NCBI GenBank assembly: GCA_039096225.1
Contig: JBBPEB010000009.1
Coordinates: 530,001-580,000 of the forward strand
Reading direction: 5' to 3'
Source of the DNA: Blastocystis sp. Blastoise
Lineage: Eukaryota; Sar; Bigyra; Opalinata; Blastocystidae
Length of the DNA stretch: 50,000 nucleotides
Under the pieces are notes generated by a model. It did no database searches and was not told where the DNA came from. It was given only the letters and a program-made list of their open reading frames with translations. Position numbers and translations under genes: made by a program. Positions 23,126-36,792 of the stretch are shown here, piece after piece; the first letter of the stretch is position 1; each line of letters opens with the position of its first letter.

Positions 23126-24059
23126 TTTCTATATTATTTAATTCTATTATTCTATTTGATATAATATAATACTAAATTATATGTAATAGCGTTTATTCAT
23201 CATGTAAATAATGTTTTTTATTACTATTTATTATGGCTATCATCTTTCTCTTTTTATTTTATTATACTATCTAATGTGATCATTTCCTGTATTCATTATT
23301 TGATCAAATTAAAAATTAGTTTTTGTTCTATTTTATTTTTATAATTATACATAAAATACATTATTTTTTATACAATCGCTCATAATAAGCATTTGGGTGT
23401 AATTATTTATAATCTCCTTTTTTACATACTTATATTCATATCATAAATTACATAACTGTAATTATATATAAAAAAATTTATTATAATTATGATTATATAA
23501 AAACAATAAATAGGGCGATCAGAATACATACTATTCTATTATGTGTATATATTATATATAAATAATTGAATATATAATTTTAGTTATATATTATATATAA
23601 AGAACAATTTAAAATGTTTTTTATAATCTTCATAAATGAAGAATAATGATTATCTTTCTTGTAAGTTATATACTATCATATGTAGATACTTATATTAATA
23701 CCATTATTATTATCAGTTATATAAATAATAATCTGATATATAATAGTTCCCTAATAACATTTGTATCACAGTATATAATAATAGACATAGTAAACAATTC
23801 TGAAATGTATTATTAATCTTTTATTCTTTTTTTAATTAAAATATTTTATTTTTAAAATAGCAAGTAAACTCTAGATAAAAATATAACCATTTATTTCTAT
23901 TTTAACAAATATTTATAATACAAACATTATCTATACCACAAAAAAAAACAAAACAAAACCAATAATAAAAACCCAATAACACTTTTTATAAACATAAAAA
24001 CAAATATATATAAAACAAAAAAAGGAAATAATAATTATATTTCTTTTTTTACACATTTA
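23126..24059. other. Convergent 3' intergenic region
   Basis: No gene seen. The left part is T-rich on the plus strand and the right end (23870-24050) is A/C-rich, i.e. T/G-rich in the sense of the minus-strand gene ending at 24060. Confidence 0.55.
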
Positions 24060-27000
24060 TTAAATAGTACTTTTATTACTTTTAACGGGTTTCTTATCAA
24101 GGATCTTCTTCTTTGAAGCTTTCTTTACAGAGGAACGACGTACAACAATAATAATTAAAATACATAAAGCAACTAAAATAAAGAATCCTGTAATAACATA
24201 TTCTAAAAGAGGAATATCATTTCCTTTCGTTATAGTAATTACTAATTCTTGAGAGATTTTACCACCACTATTAGAGCATGTTATCATAAATGTATTCATA
24301 TCACTTATAGAATTCACAATACCAGTTACAGAAGCAGTAGTATTATCAAAATATAATCCTTCAGGAAGAGATGGTTCAATAATACAACTATAATCAACGG
24401 CAAGAACATTAGGATGAATATCAACTTGTTTATTAACACTATAAGAATAAAACTTCTTATCAAATTCAATACCTTCAGGAGCAGCAGGTGTACATTGATT
24501 AATAATAGGACCATATTTACCTGAAGAACATTTTCTTCTTAAAATACCAGAATAAAAACGATCACATTTCCTTGTTCCATAACCATCATTAATAGCACCT
24601 GTAAAACCATCTTCACGTTTACAACCTCCTTCAACAGAAGTTACTTGAAATAATATTTCTGCTAATGAAAATCCATATTCATCTTCCATCCACATTGGAT
24701 GACTTTGACACATACTATATTCATATCGAGGATTTATCATTTGATTATTACATTCTGTAGCTACTAATCTATAGGCTCTATATGATTTATCATTATAAAA
24801 AGTATACATAATTGTACTAGGTGTAGTATACAAAATTTGATTTGTTTGAGTATCTAATAATGTCCAATGATTTAAATCATTACTACCTTCTATTCTCCAA
24901 GCAGAAGGATGACGAGGATTACAATCAACATATGTAGTTATATTATAACTATTGATATATTCCATTTTCTCATTATTAAATAAAATACCATAGATAGCAC
25001 CAGCACATCGAGGACCTGAGACATGAACTGTATTCTGATTATTATCAAATAAATACTTTACAGGATAATAACTATTATCTAATTCAACATCTCCAATAAT
25101 CTCAAAATCTCTTCCTCCTAAACGACTATTGGTACCTTCGATTCCTTGAATATAAAAATTAAAACTATCTTTTGTTATTGTTTGTTCACAATTATGTAAT
25201 TCTATAGCAATAATATTCTTTCCTACAATAAATCCATTATGTAATGCACTAAATGTTGATGATGTATATACACTTTTCATAGGACAAGAAGAAGCAGGAG
25301 TATTATATTCAATTTCATTTGTCTCTTTAGATGGATCTAAACGAATTGTTCTTAATAATTGACCATTTAAATATATAATACAACCATATCGAGTTTTAAT
25401 ACTAATATCTACAGAATTCATTTTATTTAAATAATTTTCATCTATATTAACAGAAGTTTTCATATAGATAACTTGAGTCTTTGGAAGTTCATTTGAAATT
25501 GAAACTAAAGGAATTAAAGAACTTTGAGCACTATTCCATTTACTAGTATCATAATATTCAGTATACCAAGTAGAAGGAATACCTATAGGATTAATCATAT
25601 AATTCCATATATGACTATTTGGTTTAATAAGATAACCTATATTAACTATAATAGTTTTTTGTATTTCATCCATTTTTAATGTTTCCTGTTTTACTAAAGT
25701 ATCAAGATCAGTATATATATTAACATAACCACTACCCCATCCATCATTATTAGAATCTTTTAATAATAAACTATATACACCAATTGGTTTACAATAATGG
25801 AACCACATCTCTTCATTCTTTAATAATCGACTTCGAACTTCAATTAATTCATGAAATGAATCTCTAAATTCAAATCCTCTTTCATCTCCATTAGAATCAC
25901 TAGAAAAGAATAAAGATATAAGTATATTAGGTTCATTACATGTAGTTACAGTAATAAATAAATCTGTTTTATATTCTTTATTTAAATGATCTTTAGCAAA
26001 TAATGTATATTTATTATCAAATGCAGATATAGGTGTTCCTCTAATATTTCCATTAGTTGTATCTAATTCTAATGGAGAGGGAAGAGAAGGTTCTATACGG
26101 TAATCTCTATAGATATCATTTGATTCACTAAAAGAAGGGAAAGGAGATCCAGCTATTGTTGTTATATGATTAGGAGTAATTGAAAAAGGAGGAATAATAA
26201 TTTGATCTAAATCTTCTAATAATAATTCCCATTCACCAATATAATAATATGTAGAACCAGATACTTCTCGAGGTTCAGATAATAATAATCGATAAGTAGT
26301 ATAAGGTTTAGTAATAGTAGGAATATAGAAACATTGACGTTGTATATTCTTTGTATATATAACATTAGTTTCATTAGCTAATAATGTATATTGTATTTTA
26401 TCATTACTACCATATATAGCCCAATCAGAAGGATCATATTCACGAATAGTATTACTAGAAGATAAACAATATTTATTTATATATTCAGCTTGATTCTTAC
26501 TAAAGGTAACATCTACTGATATTTCTTCTCTTCCATATACACGAGGATTATAAGTATTAATATGAGTGAAATCAAATAAATTTTGAGGATTAGAAGTACC
26601 TGTTGCAGTTGTAGTGGCAATAAATGACAATACACGTGATGTATCTTTAGAAAGTGCTAATAAACGAATAGAACAATCGAAATCAATAATAGTACCTATA
26701 TCTTGATTCACAATAGCTATAGCAATAGTATTTGATCCATTTATAGTATAAGATAAAGGCATAGTAACACTAGTCCATTCTATAGAAGTATCTGATTCTT
26801 CAGGAACTGTAGACATTGTTAATTCTCCATCACCAAGTTTATATCTATAATATTCACGGTTATTGACATAGATTATATATCCAGCTTTTCTTTTTAATCG
26901 TATTAATAATCCACTATATCCTTGTTTAGAAGATATAATAAAAGTATTTCGGAATAACCAAATAGAAGAAGTAGAAGGAAGTGTATTTGTACTAGTAAAA

Positions 27001-27949
27001 GAAGACCATGAAGAAATATCCATAGAATACCAAGAAGTAGGAATAGAACCTTGATAATATTTCCATGTAGTAGAAGATGCTTTTAATAAATAACCAAAAT
27101 TTATTTTATATTGAATATGATTATATTGAAGTAAAGAGACTTTTCCTAAATCATATGTATGACCTCCTTCTTTAGCTTGTATAAGTAAATATGATTTTGC
27201 AGACCATCCATTTTCAGCAATATCATATAAATCAAAAGTATGTATACCTTGAGAAACACATAAAGTGACTTTATTATTAGAAGATAATTTAAAATCATCA
27301 CCTGTATATATAGTTTCATTTAAAGAATTTTTAAGAGTAAAATATTCATCTTCAGCAGTTGTAGTACTATATTTCAATAAGATAATTAATTCATGAGTTT
27401 CTGTGTTACATACTATATATATATTATTATTAAGAAAAAATTATTACTTTATAATATAAAAATATTGATTATAATAAATATTAGATTAATAGTAAGAGTA
27501 GTATAATATATACCATTAACAATAAGAGTAAGAGTAGTAGAAGATATTGTATTTGTAACAGGATTTATAGCATTGATTGTATAAGCTTGATTATGGTTTT
27601 CTGAGGATATACCATTAATGTGACCAGTTGTTGAATCTAGCAATATTCCCGTGGGAAGATCAGGAGATATAGTGTAATTACTAAAGCCTGAAGATAAGGG
27701 ACGTATATCAAAAGGAGCAGTGTCTAAATAAGTTGTATATATTGATCTTTCATAATGTAATCCTTCTTCAAGGAAAGGAATGTTACAATCATATATAGAA
27801 AACTCACCTACATGAATTTTAGTAGACATTGTACTTGAAACTATATATATAGAAATTTATAATAAGATATAAATGTGTTGTTTTATTATAATATAAATAT
27901 ATATATAGAAATATATATAATGTAAAATATGAATAAAAATATAGAATAA

Positions 27950-27980
<31 letters not shown>

Positions 27981-29811
27981 AATAAGCAAAATAATAAATA
28001 AATAAATAAAAATAAATATACCCACAGATAATTTATATTGATTATAAGATTGTCTATTACTATTTAAATAGAAATATTTTAGTTGATATCTATTATTAAA
28101 TGAGATATCCTTTTGATGATCTAGAAGAGTCCAAGAATTCCCTTGGTTATTACTGCCATATACCATCCATTCCTTAGGATCTCCATAAGTAGCTGTTCCT
28201 CCAGTTCGAATACCATATTTATTAGCAAATACACTTCTATAAAGATAGAGGATTTATGAATGAAATTTACATATATATATTTGTTTGATACTTAATTATA
28301 TATATATATGTATATAATAATGATATAGATATATTACTATATTAATAATGATTATTCTATAAAAAAAGTAAATAAAAATTAATTCAATAAAAATAATAAT
28401 AATTCTATATACTTTCCATTATTAAATGTATATATAACATCAACAGGAGCCCCTTGATTTGTATAATAAGAAGTAGTTCGAACTTTATCAAATGGTTTAT
28501 CACAAGCATAACCAGTTGAGAAATCTGGCTTACTACATGTAGGTATACCATTAATAAATAAATCATTAGTACATGCTATATAGAATATATTTATAATAAG
28601 AGGAATAGTATAATAAAGAGTATATCATACTATAAAGAGCAACAAAATATTATATTATAAATATGATAATAACTTATATAATAATAATAATCATCATAAT
28701 AAACATAATCATAATAAACATAATCATAATCATCATCATAATATACTGTTTTCTTCCATATAAGAGAAGGTGATAAATATATTCATATCATCATTCATGG
28801 TAATTGCTTGAAGTTGATGCATTTCAATAGCTATTTGAATACTAGTACCAGAAGAAACAAGATTTGTAGGAATACGTATACTATATATATATAGATATTC
28901 ATATATATATAAATATAATGATAATATATAATAATGATATTTATATACTTTTCATAAGGAGCAACACCATCAATAAGAGATAATGCAGGTGTAGATGGGG
29001 TTAACTGTCCACTATATATATATTATACTAATGATACTCTATATATATACCTAGGTAGTCTATAACGATATACTTCTTTACCATCAAGATAAATAACCAT
29101 AGCAAATACAGTTTTAATATTTAAATTAATAGAATATATCTTTCTATCATCAGGAATAAATACTGTGTTTCTATAGTATCTAGTCACTTGAGTATAAACA
29201 GGGAAAGATCCAGCTTCAGCAGTTAACCATTGGGAATCACTAAAAACAGAATAACGCCAAGTATCAGTAGTTTGAGGATTATCTGAATATTTCCATGTAT
29301 TGCTAATACTTGTAAAATGAGGATGAAAATAAACAATAGATTCCTTATAGATTACACCGGATTGATAAGGAATAGTCGTCCAAAAGAAATCAAAATCTTC
29401 AAAGAAGAGTGTAAGGATAGCTGTCTGACCGTAAGAACCCCAACCATCACCACTTCTAAAAAATAAAAACAGAATTAATAAAAGTTTATTTAATGTTTAA
29501 AAAAGCAATATATACTCATCAAGTAAGACAAGAGTGTACTCTGTATTCTTAAGGCATACATCATACTTGACAGTATTCTTACTATCATCCGTTACACCAG
29601 TAACAGACATCAATTTAGTTCCTTCTTCTCTAGATCCTTCATAAAGTTCGAATGTTTCCTGAGATGGGAAATATCCATAGTATTTAGAGAAATAAAACTG
29701 ATATTCTCCTGAAGCACAATCTGCCAAAACTTTAAACAGATAAACTAATAAAAACTATATAGACATACTTGGAACGCAGAAAAGAAGTAAACAACATAAA
29801 ATTTTATTCAT
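24060..29811 (-). CDS. Large modular type I surface protein (F5/8-like, putative Ig, DGWG repeats)
   Basis: About nine exons: first 29811-29769, then 29729-29516, 29455-29051 and further short exons, an exon near 27830-27510, and a last exon of 3.3 kb (27412-24060). Roughly 1,600 residues. A signal peptide MNKILCCLLLFCVPILA is split by intron 1. The ectodomain repeats a module: a Cys-led strand followed by a GDGWG/NDGWG motif (three copies), a jelly-roll-like block with W..Y and T.Y.RN words, segments of discoidin/F5-8 C type (DPKEWMVYGSNNQGNSWTLL; HPSAWRIEGSNDLNHWTLL), and putative-Ig segments with the signature DSTTGHINGI, DTTNGNIRGTP, DNTTASVTGI. A Cys-rich piece (CDRFYSGILRRKC) precedes the last Ig-like unit. 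One transmembrane helix (LLEYVITGFFILVALCILII) and a Lys-rich cytosolic tail end the protein. Likely an adhesin or carbohydrate-binding receptor; ligand unknown. Confidence 0.8.
27950..28018 (-). repeat. AAT repeat in surface-protein intron
   Basis: (AAT)n and (AAAT)n on the plus strand inside an intron of the minus-strand surface-protein gene. Confidence 0.8.
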
Positions 29812-30394
29812 CCTATATATATTACGTATAATTACAGAATAAAATAAGTTATACATAAATGAATTCTATTATTTATTACTCCAAGAAAAAACCATGATTG
29901 TTCTTTGACTCCTTAAATTGCATTCCACAAATTGAATGGCTGTCATCACATTTTTATTCATAGAAAAAATGCCGTATCTCTGACGACTCTAGGGAAGCAA
30001 CACATTTATTGACCTCTAGTCAGTTTATTGGGTAATTCTCGATTATTCTCCAATAAAAACTGGAAAGGAATCTCCTTTTTATGAATGGACAGAATGATGA
30101 AAAATTGGAGATTCTCTAAAAGGACAAAGAATGAAGTCGGAATAGCTATTTTACACTAGAAACGTTTATTTTACGTGTCTTAAAGGTTAAATAACCAGAG
30201 TAGACGAAGTCAAATAGAAAATACGGTATTCTCACAATATACATGATTTACAACTTAGTCTGTTGTAAAAGGTTGCTTTATGATATCTGTATGATCAATA
30301 GTTTTTAAATTAATAGGAACGATCATTCATTTGAGTGTTTTTGAAAATACTGGATTTACGAATATATAGTATACATAGATCAAATAAATATCGA
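29812..30394. other. 5' flank of surface-protein gene up to tRNA-Glu
   Basis: Less AT-biased than other spacers. Holds a CCAAT inverted pair (30024-30057) and TGACGACTC near 29986. No ORF. Confidence 0.55.
30024..30057. repeat. 8-bp inverted repeat with CCAAT cores
   Basis: TTTATTGG (30024-30031) pairs exactly with CCAATAAA (30050-30057), spacer 18 nt, about 215 nt upstream of the minus-strand start at 29811. Same core words as at 2190-2249 and 4455-4486. Confidence 0.5.
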
Positions 30395-30467
30395 TCCCAT
30401 GTAGTCTAGCCGGTTAGGATAGCGGGTTTTCACCTCGCCGACCCGGGTTCGAGTCCCGGCATGGGAA
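30395..30467 (+). tRNA. trnE-UUC: tRNA-Glu (anticodon UUC)
   Basis: Full cloverleaf of 73 nt without intron. Acceptor TCCCATG pairs with CATGGGA, discriminator A. Anticodon stem GCGGG/CTCGC encloses loop TTTTCAC, anticodon TTC. The T arm carries GGTTCGAGTCC (box B). 3' CCA is not encoded, as in eukaryotes. T-rich stretch TTTTTTC follows within 10 nt, a likely Pol III terminator. Confidence 0.97.
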
Positions 30468-31356
30468 TATTTTTTTCTTTTATATCATTCTTTATTATTT
30501 TACAAAACATTATATTTTGATTTTTTTAAATAAAATGAATGCTACCGTTACCAAACAATTTAGGTGATTATATAGGACATGATATAAAATAGACAATAGA
30601 CATATAGAAAGGATAAAGATAGAGGATACAAATAAAAGATTTTCATTATAGAGAGAAAGAGATAAAAAAAGACAAAAAATACAAAAAGAAGATTCTTCGA
30701 CACGAATGATAATAAATTGAGATATATACTCTATGATTTATTCCAAAAGAGAATTAAAATAATATGAAAAATATTTGTTAGCAACATATACAAAAATAAA
30801 TGGAAGACATATAATATAATAATTTTTATATAATTATAAATAGAAAAAAAGCAGAGAAATGTAAAAATAGTAAAAACATTGAAAAGAGATATATATTTAT
30901 ATGTTATAGAATATTTATAGGTTACGTATAAAGGTAATAGAGTGTAGATTAGAATGGATATAAGGGAATAATAAGCATATAGGAAAATATATATATTTAA
31001 ATATGTCCTTTATTTTTAGAATCAAAAATAAAATAAGAAAAAAAAGAGAAAAATAAATATAGATAAGAATAAAAGACATAGATATATATATAACGAGTTT
31101 AAAATAAAATTAATATATATATAATAAGGATAGAATATATAAATAAAATATATATATAGATAAATATCAAATTCAAAAGATATTAATATTTTGATTATAT
31201 TCTTTAATAATAAGAAATATAAGGCTTATATATAGTATCTGATTCTTTTATTTATATAGATTTATAAGTTGAATTAAATTATAATATAGATAAAGAATAA
31301 TATTATAAAAGAAAAAGAATCATGAAGAGCATATATATATATATATTTATATAAAT
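30468..31356. other. Intergenic, purine-rich on plus strand
   Basis: 3' flank of the minus-strand UEV-kinase gene. The plus strand is markedly A/G-rich (e.g. 30600-30680), so the sense strand of that gene is pyrimidine-rich. No gene seen. Confidence 0.6.
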
Positions 31357-33243
31357 TTATTGATAATTAATATTTGACCAATCAATTGTATCTAAATAGG
31401 ATTTCACTTGTTTCATTGAAGGACGTTTTTGAGGGTTACTCTGAAGACATAAATGAATAATACCTACTATAGCTATATATATATGTTATATAGATATTAT
31501 ATAGATATTATATAGATATTATATAGATATTATATAGATATATACCAGGAGAAATCGTTATTTTAAGTTCATGTATCATTGATTCATCACTTGGCTATAT
31601 ATATACATATATATAGATTTAAAAAAAATTAAAATATATAATTATTAAAATAATATATATATACATTAAGATGTCTATATATATTAATATCTTGTCGAGT
31701 AAATATTTCTATAAGTAGCACTCCAAAGGAATATACATCCACTTTATTATTATAATGACCAGATAAAATCTCAGGAGCAACACTATATATAATTATATTA
31801 TATTATATTATATTATATTATATTATATTATATTATATTATATTATATTATAAACTATTATATTATATTATATTATATTATATTATATTATATTATATTA
31901 TATTATATTATATTATATTATATTATATTATATTATATTATATTATATATATACTGTGAGAATGTTCCAACTTGAGAAAGTGGAGAATCAGTAGTATAAG
32001 ATCGAGCAAACCTATATATATAATAATAATAATATAATAATAATAGAATAATAATAAATATAATAATAATATAATAATAATAAACATACCCGAAATCACA
32101 TAGTTTTGCATGATTATTATCATCAATAAGAACATTAGCAGCCTAAGGAGTATAATAGATATTATATAATATATAACATATATATAACTATATAATATAT
32201 AATATATAATTACTTTAATATCTCGATGTAGAATATTCTTAGAATGTATATATATAATAGCATCAACAATATTATATATATAACTCCTTACGATTGCTGT
32301 ATTCAATCTATATATATACATATATATATTGATAAATATAGAATATATATATACATATATTTCTTATTCAATAATATATATAGTAACGTATGTTTACATC
32401 TTTCCATCAATATACCTATATATATAATATATATAATATTAATAATATATATATATATATATACCCATATATTTTCCTTCATAATCACATAATCCATATA
32501 ATTGAACTATATTAGGATTATTTAGATAAACATGAATACTGATTTCTCGCTGAATTCGTTTCAGTCTCTTCGCATTCTTCTCTGCAATAGATGTTGTAGA
32601 TGGCCTTGTGTTATTCCCATGGGAATTCTGATTTTGATTTACAACAGGAGATCCTAGAAATAAGTATAAACATAAATATAATAAACATGAATATAACAAA
32701 CATAAATATAATAAGTATAAGTATAAAAAACATATAAACATATATATATTTATACCTGAAAGATTATTTTCATCTGTACGACTTCTCGGAGTATCTATTT
32801 GTGTTCTTTGATGTGCACGTGCTATACTATTGGCCCTGGATAATTGCTGATGACGCGCATCATTAGTAGTCTCATCCTCAAGTACATATTTATCGATTAG
32901 TTTTAATGCATATATCTTACCCATATATTCACTATATATATAATAAAGAGATAGAGCTATTAACAATATAATATGTTTATAATATATATAAATATTCAAT
33001 TTTAAAAAATAGTTATAAAATTTATGAAATGAAATAGTATTATTAAATAAGAAAAAAGTTAAAATTATGAAAACATCAAATTTATTATAATTTTCTTTAT
33101 TATTATTATTATTATTATAATTATTTATATACACTTTATAGACAACTCCATCGTATCCCTCTCCTATTTTCTTCTTTAAATGAACTTGATTACAATCAAT
33201 AATATCAACTATATATAGAGTAATATTGTATTAAGATTAAAGA

Positions 33244-33281
<38 letters not shown>

Positions 33282-34030
33282 ACAGGAACCTAGAGAACAT
33301 ACTGAGTCTATAAAGAACGAAGAATAGCATAATATATAAATATATATATATATATAATAAAATAATAAAATAATAATATATATATACTTTTTCATGGGTG
33401 GTTCTTCTTGAAATAAATTATATAATTGTTCGGCTAATTCACGAAGGGTATGTGTCTTTATAATAAAAATAATAATAATAATAATCATCATAATATATAA
33501 ACATATATTATATTATAATCTTTATAAATACATTATTCCAGTTTTTTAGATAAGGATGAACTATATGCCTATATTCTCCATCATAATATATATAAGATCG
33601 TTCATGATTTGGGCCATATTCTATATAGAGCAAAAATAATTATTTTAAAAAAATATATTTAAAAAATAAAAAGAATTAAACAATTTTAGAGTAAAAAAAT
33701 ATATATATTCATACCTCCTTTTATATATATGTATAATCGAGGTGGTTCAGCTGGATATGTGAAAAATATTTGTAGAATGAGAGGTGTATTGATAAGTGTT
33801 GAGTTCACATAGGAAGGAAGACTTCCATAAAGACTATATGAATGATCCGACTCAATAATGTCTTTTGTGACCCATTTAAATTGATGTAAATCTATCAATT
33901 GTTGTTTCAGTAGTTCTTTCTATATATATTAAGCAAGAATATATACAAAAACACATACATTGGGAAGATTTTGTTTGTCCACAATTGCTAAAATATCATC
34001 GATAGAATTGATACGTTTGTTAGCGTTCAT
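31357..34030 (-). CDS. UEV (TSG101-type) domain fused to a protein kinase
   Basis: About 14 short exons on the minus strand, start MNANKRINSIDDILAIV at 34030, stop at 31359-31357; roughly 550-600 residues. The N-terminal part is a ubiquitin E2 variant: YSLYGSLPSYV, FFTYPAEPPRLYIYIKGG, YYDGEYRHIVHPYLKNW, then LRELAEQLYNLFQEEPP, matching TSG101/Vps23 UEV order (TYP..PP, PYL..W, EPP). PYL stands where E2s have the catalytic Cys region, so it should bind ubiquitin or PTAP-like peptides rather than conjugate. The kinase follows: Gly loop GEGYDGVVYK, catalytic Lys in YALKLI, a low-complexity insert rich in Ser/Asn/Arg, ILMERC hinge, HRDIKAANVL, CDFG, GTFSHVAPEIL, DVYSFGVLLIEIFT, and RPSM near the end. 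All catalytic residues are present; the profile is tyrosine-kinase-like Ser/Thr. Neighbouring spacer is short (57 nt to a possible small ORF). Confidence 0.85.
31484..31545 (-). repeat. 11-bp tandem repeat in kinase intron
   Basis: About five copies of ATATAGATATT in an intron of the UEV-kinase gene. Confidence 0.8.
31790..31950 (-). repeat. ATATT pentamer array in kinase intron
   Basis: About 30 copies of a 5-bp unit, interrupted once near 31851-31860, filling the intron between the exons encoding GTFSH and VAPEIL. Confidence 0.9.
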
Positions 34031-35113
34031 ATTTTAAGCTGTAGATTAAAAGAAAGTGAAAAAGAAAAAATAAAACCCCACAAAAAATGGTCGATTTACT
34101 GAATAATACATCAAAAAGAAAACATTTGTCAAACATGAACAACATTTCTAAAGAACCAGATAATTTGTTTAATGATACTTCTTTTCCTTGAAACAAATTG
34201 AATCTATAGTGTTATTCCGGAGAGATTCACGGGGAGAAAAAAGAGTCAATTTAGAAACGAATATGAGGATATACGATTTATATAATGATACTTTCGGTCT
34301 TAATGGCTTCATCATCTCTTACGCTTCCATGATATTATTCTTCTCATACCATTTTCTATATAGAAACGTCATAACTAATTTTATAAACCATTATCCAACC
34401 AAGATAGAAACAACATTTCTTATTTTTCTTTTTCTAGTTTTTTGCAAATATTTATATATATTTCTTTTTTTTAGTATGATTAAAAAATATCCAGAAAGTG
34501 AGTTCATTTTATTTATCATTCCAACATAAAAGAGTCGTCATTATTATGTTAAGATCCTTGTTCTTCATAATTTAAATGTTTAGGAATCTTTTATTTCATT
34601 TATACAATGTATTGAAGTTGGAGAGATCTTATTCATATATCTAATAAAGAAAGAAAGGAACAATGAGACAATTTCTTTAAAAAGAGTCAAAAATACATCA
34701 TAGATCAATTTATCTAATGTCTCCCTAGATACTGAGTATTTCCAGCAATACTTTGAACAATAAAATCAAAAAGAGTGTATATTCAGATTAATTATCTTCG
34801 TTTTTTCTACGATTTTTACAGATAAAAGTATAGATTGTATGATCTCCATGATGTAGACTATCGATAATAGCAGTTGATAGAAAGCAGAATCTATAAATCA
34901 TTCAAAAAGATATAATGAAACAATATTTCATTTCTTCATGAAATAAAAGATATATATACCGCAAGAATTGCATGAAACAGAAATGAATTATTATAAATTG
35001 TAATTAACCGCGGGAGTTCTCGATAATGTATCGCAATAAAGAAATGTCAAAATTGAAAAATGTTGGTCTTGTGTTTTAAGTATTATTATTTAGATTGAAT
35101 TGTATATTAAAGA
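34031..35113. other. Divergent intergenic region with weak ORF
   Basis: Between the UEV-kinase (minus) and IP6K (plus). An ORF led by ATG at 34263 and ending at 34529 (88 codons) encodes two possible membrane segments; a separate ATG at 34087 opens a short frame (MVDLLNNTSKRK) that ends after 34 codons. They might be exons of one small gene but I could not join them with GT-AG in frame, so neither is called. Confidence 0.4.
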
Positions 35114-36650
35114 ATGGATCATTTAATGAATAAAAAAGCTGCTATTGTTGAATTAAGACGAAGAGCAAGCTATAAAAATCAAGTTGGAGGTCATAATCGA
35201 ATGATTTATCTTTTAGATGGACGAGTATAGAATATATATTTATTTGATTGACAATAATTTTTGCATTGACTATTTATTTATTATATTTTTAGATTGCAAA
35301 GCCTTATTCTTATAGTGAAAGAAAGAATTATGAAACAGTTATTTCGAAAGAAAAGCCACTCGTTGACTTCTTAGCAACCTATTTTGGTACTTTTTCATTC
35401 TGTGAAGTAAATAAAGGAGCTGACCTTCAAACTATCAACAGTGAATCGGAGATCCAAATAGTCAAAGATGAAAAAGCAGAATTATTAGAAGGAATGTATC
35501 CAATTGCTGTAGATAATAACCGATTTCTAGTATTATCTGATTTAGCAGCTAAATATAATAAACCCTGTATTTTAGATATAAAAATGGGAACTCGAACTTA
35601 TTGTATATTTATGTTATTATATTTTTTATGTTTATATATTTTTATGTTTATATATATATATATTTGTTTACTGTGTTTATTATTATATATATTATTATAG
35701 GGGATGGAGCTCCAGAGTTTAAGGTTCAACGTCATATAGAGAAAGCTTTAAAGAGTACGACTTCAAAATTAGGTTTACGATTATGTGGAATGAAATTATA
35801 TAGTATTATTATATTTATTATATTTATTATATTTATTATATTTATTTATTAAATTTATTATATTATATTTATTATTATATTTATTATATTTATTTATTAA
35901 ATTTATTATATTATATTTATTATTATTTTTATAAAATATTATATTTATTATTATATTTATTATTATATTTATCATTATTATAATCCTCTTTATTCTATAT
36001 ATATATAGTTATATCGACCGTATTCCCAGTCTTGGATAGTAAAGGAAAAGAAATGGGGAAAGACTTTAAATGTTCAAGATATATTAATGTCTTTATCTGC
36101 TTTCTTCTTTGATGGAAAACAATTAAGAAAAGATATTATTAAGAAGATTCTTCATCGACTGTTATTATTAAGAAGTGCTATTGAAAAAGTATATTATTAT
36201 TATAGTTATTATTATTTATTTTATTAATTTGTTTTTTAAAATATGTTTTTATGTATATATCAATTTATAATTGTTTTATTATTATTATTATTATTATATA
36301 TAGTGTCCTTGGCGTTTTTGGTCATCCTCGTTATTATTTGTTTATGAAGGAGAAGATTGGACTATGGAAGATATAAAAGAACGATCTGAACGAAATAGCT
36401 CTATAGATATTAATATAGATAGTTATATAGATTATGATATAGATTTATGTCCAGAAGAACAAGAATTAATTAATATACAAACAAAAGAACGTGAAAAGAA
36501 TTCTATTTCACGAGGAGATGACGGAGTTGACCGTATATTTAAAGCAGAACATGATGAATGGGACCATATTCCCGCGGATGTTAATATTATTGATCTTGCC
36601 AATTGTAACTTTGATACTAATTTTGATACTCCTGATGAAGTATATATATA

Positions 36651-36683
<33 letters not shown>

Positions 36684-36738
36684 GTTTATTATGTTTATTA
36701 TGTTTATTATGTTTATTATGTTTATTATGTTTATTATG

Positions 36739-36792
<54 letters not shown>

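Noticed and set aside
34188..34529. 113-codon ORF with two hydrophobic stretches
   Set aside because: Its first ATG is internal (34263), no in-frame splice to the upstream ATG at 34087 was found, and no family is recognisable; left as a weak possibility only.
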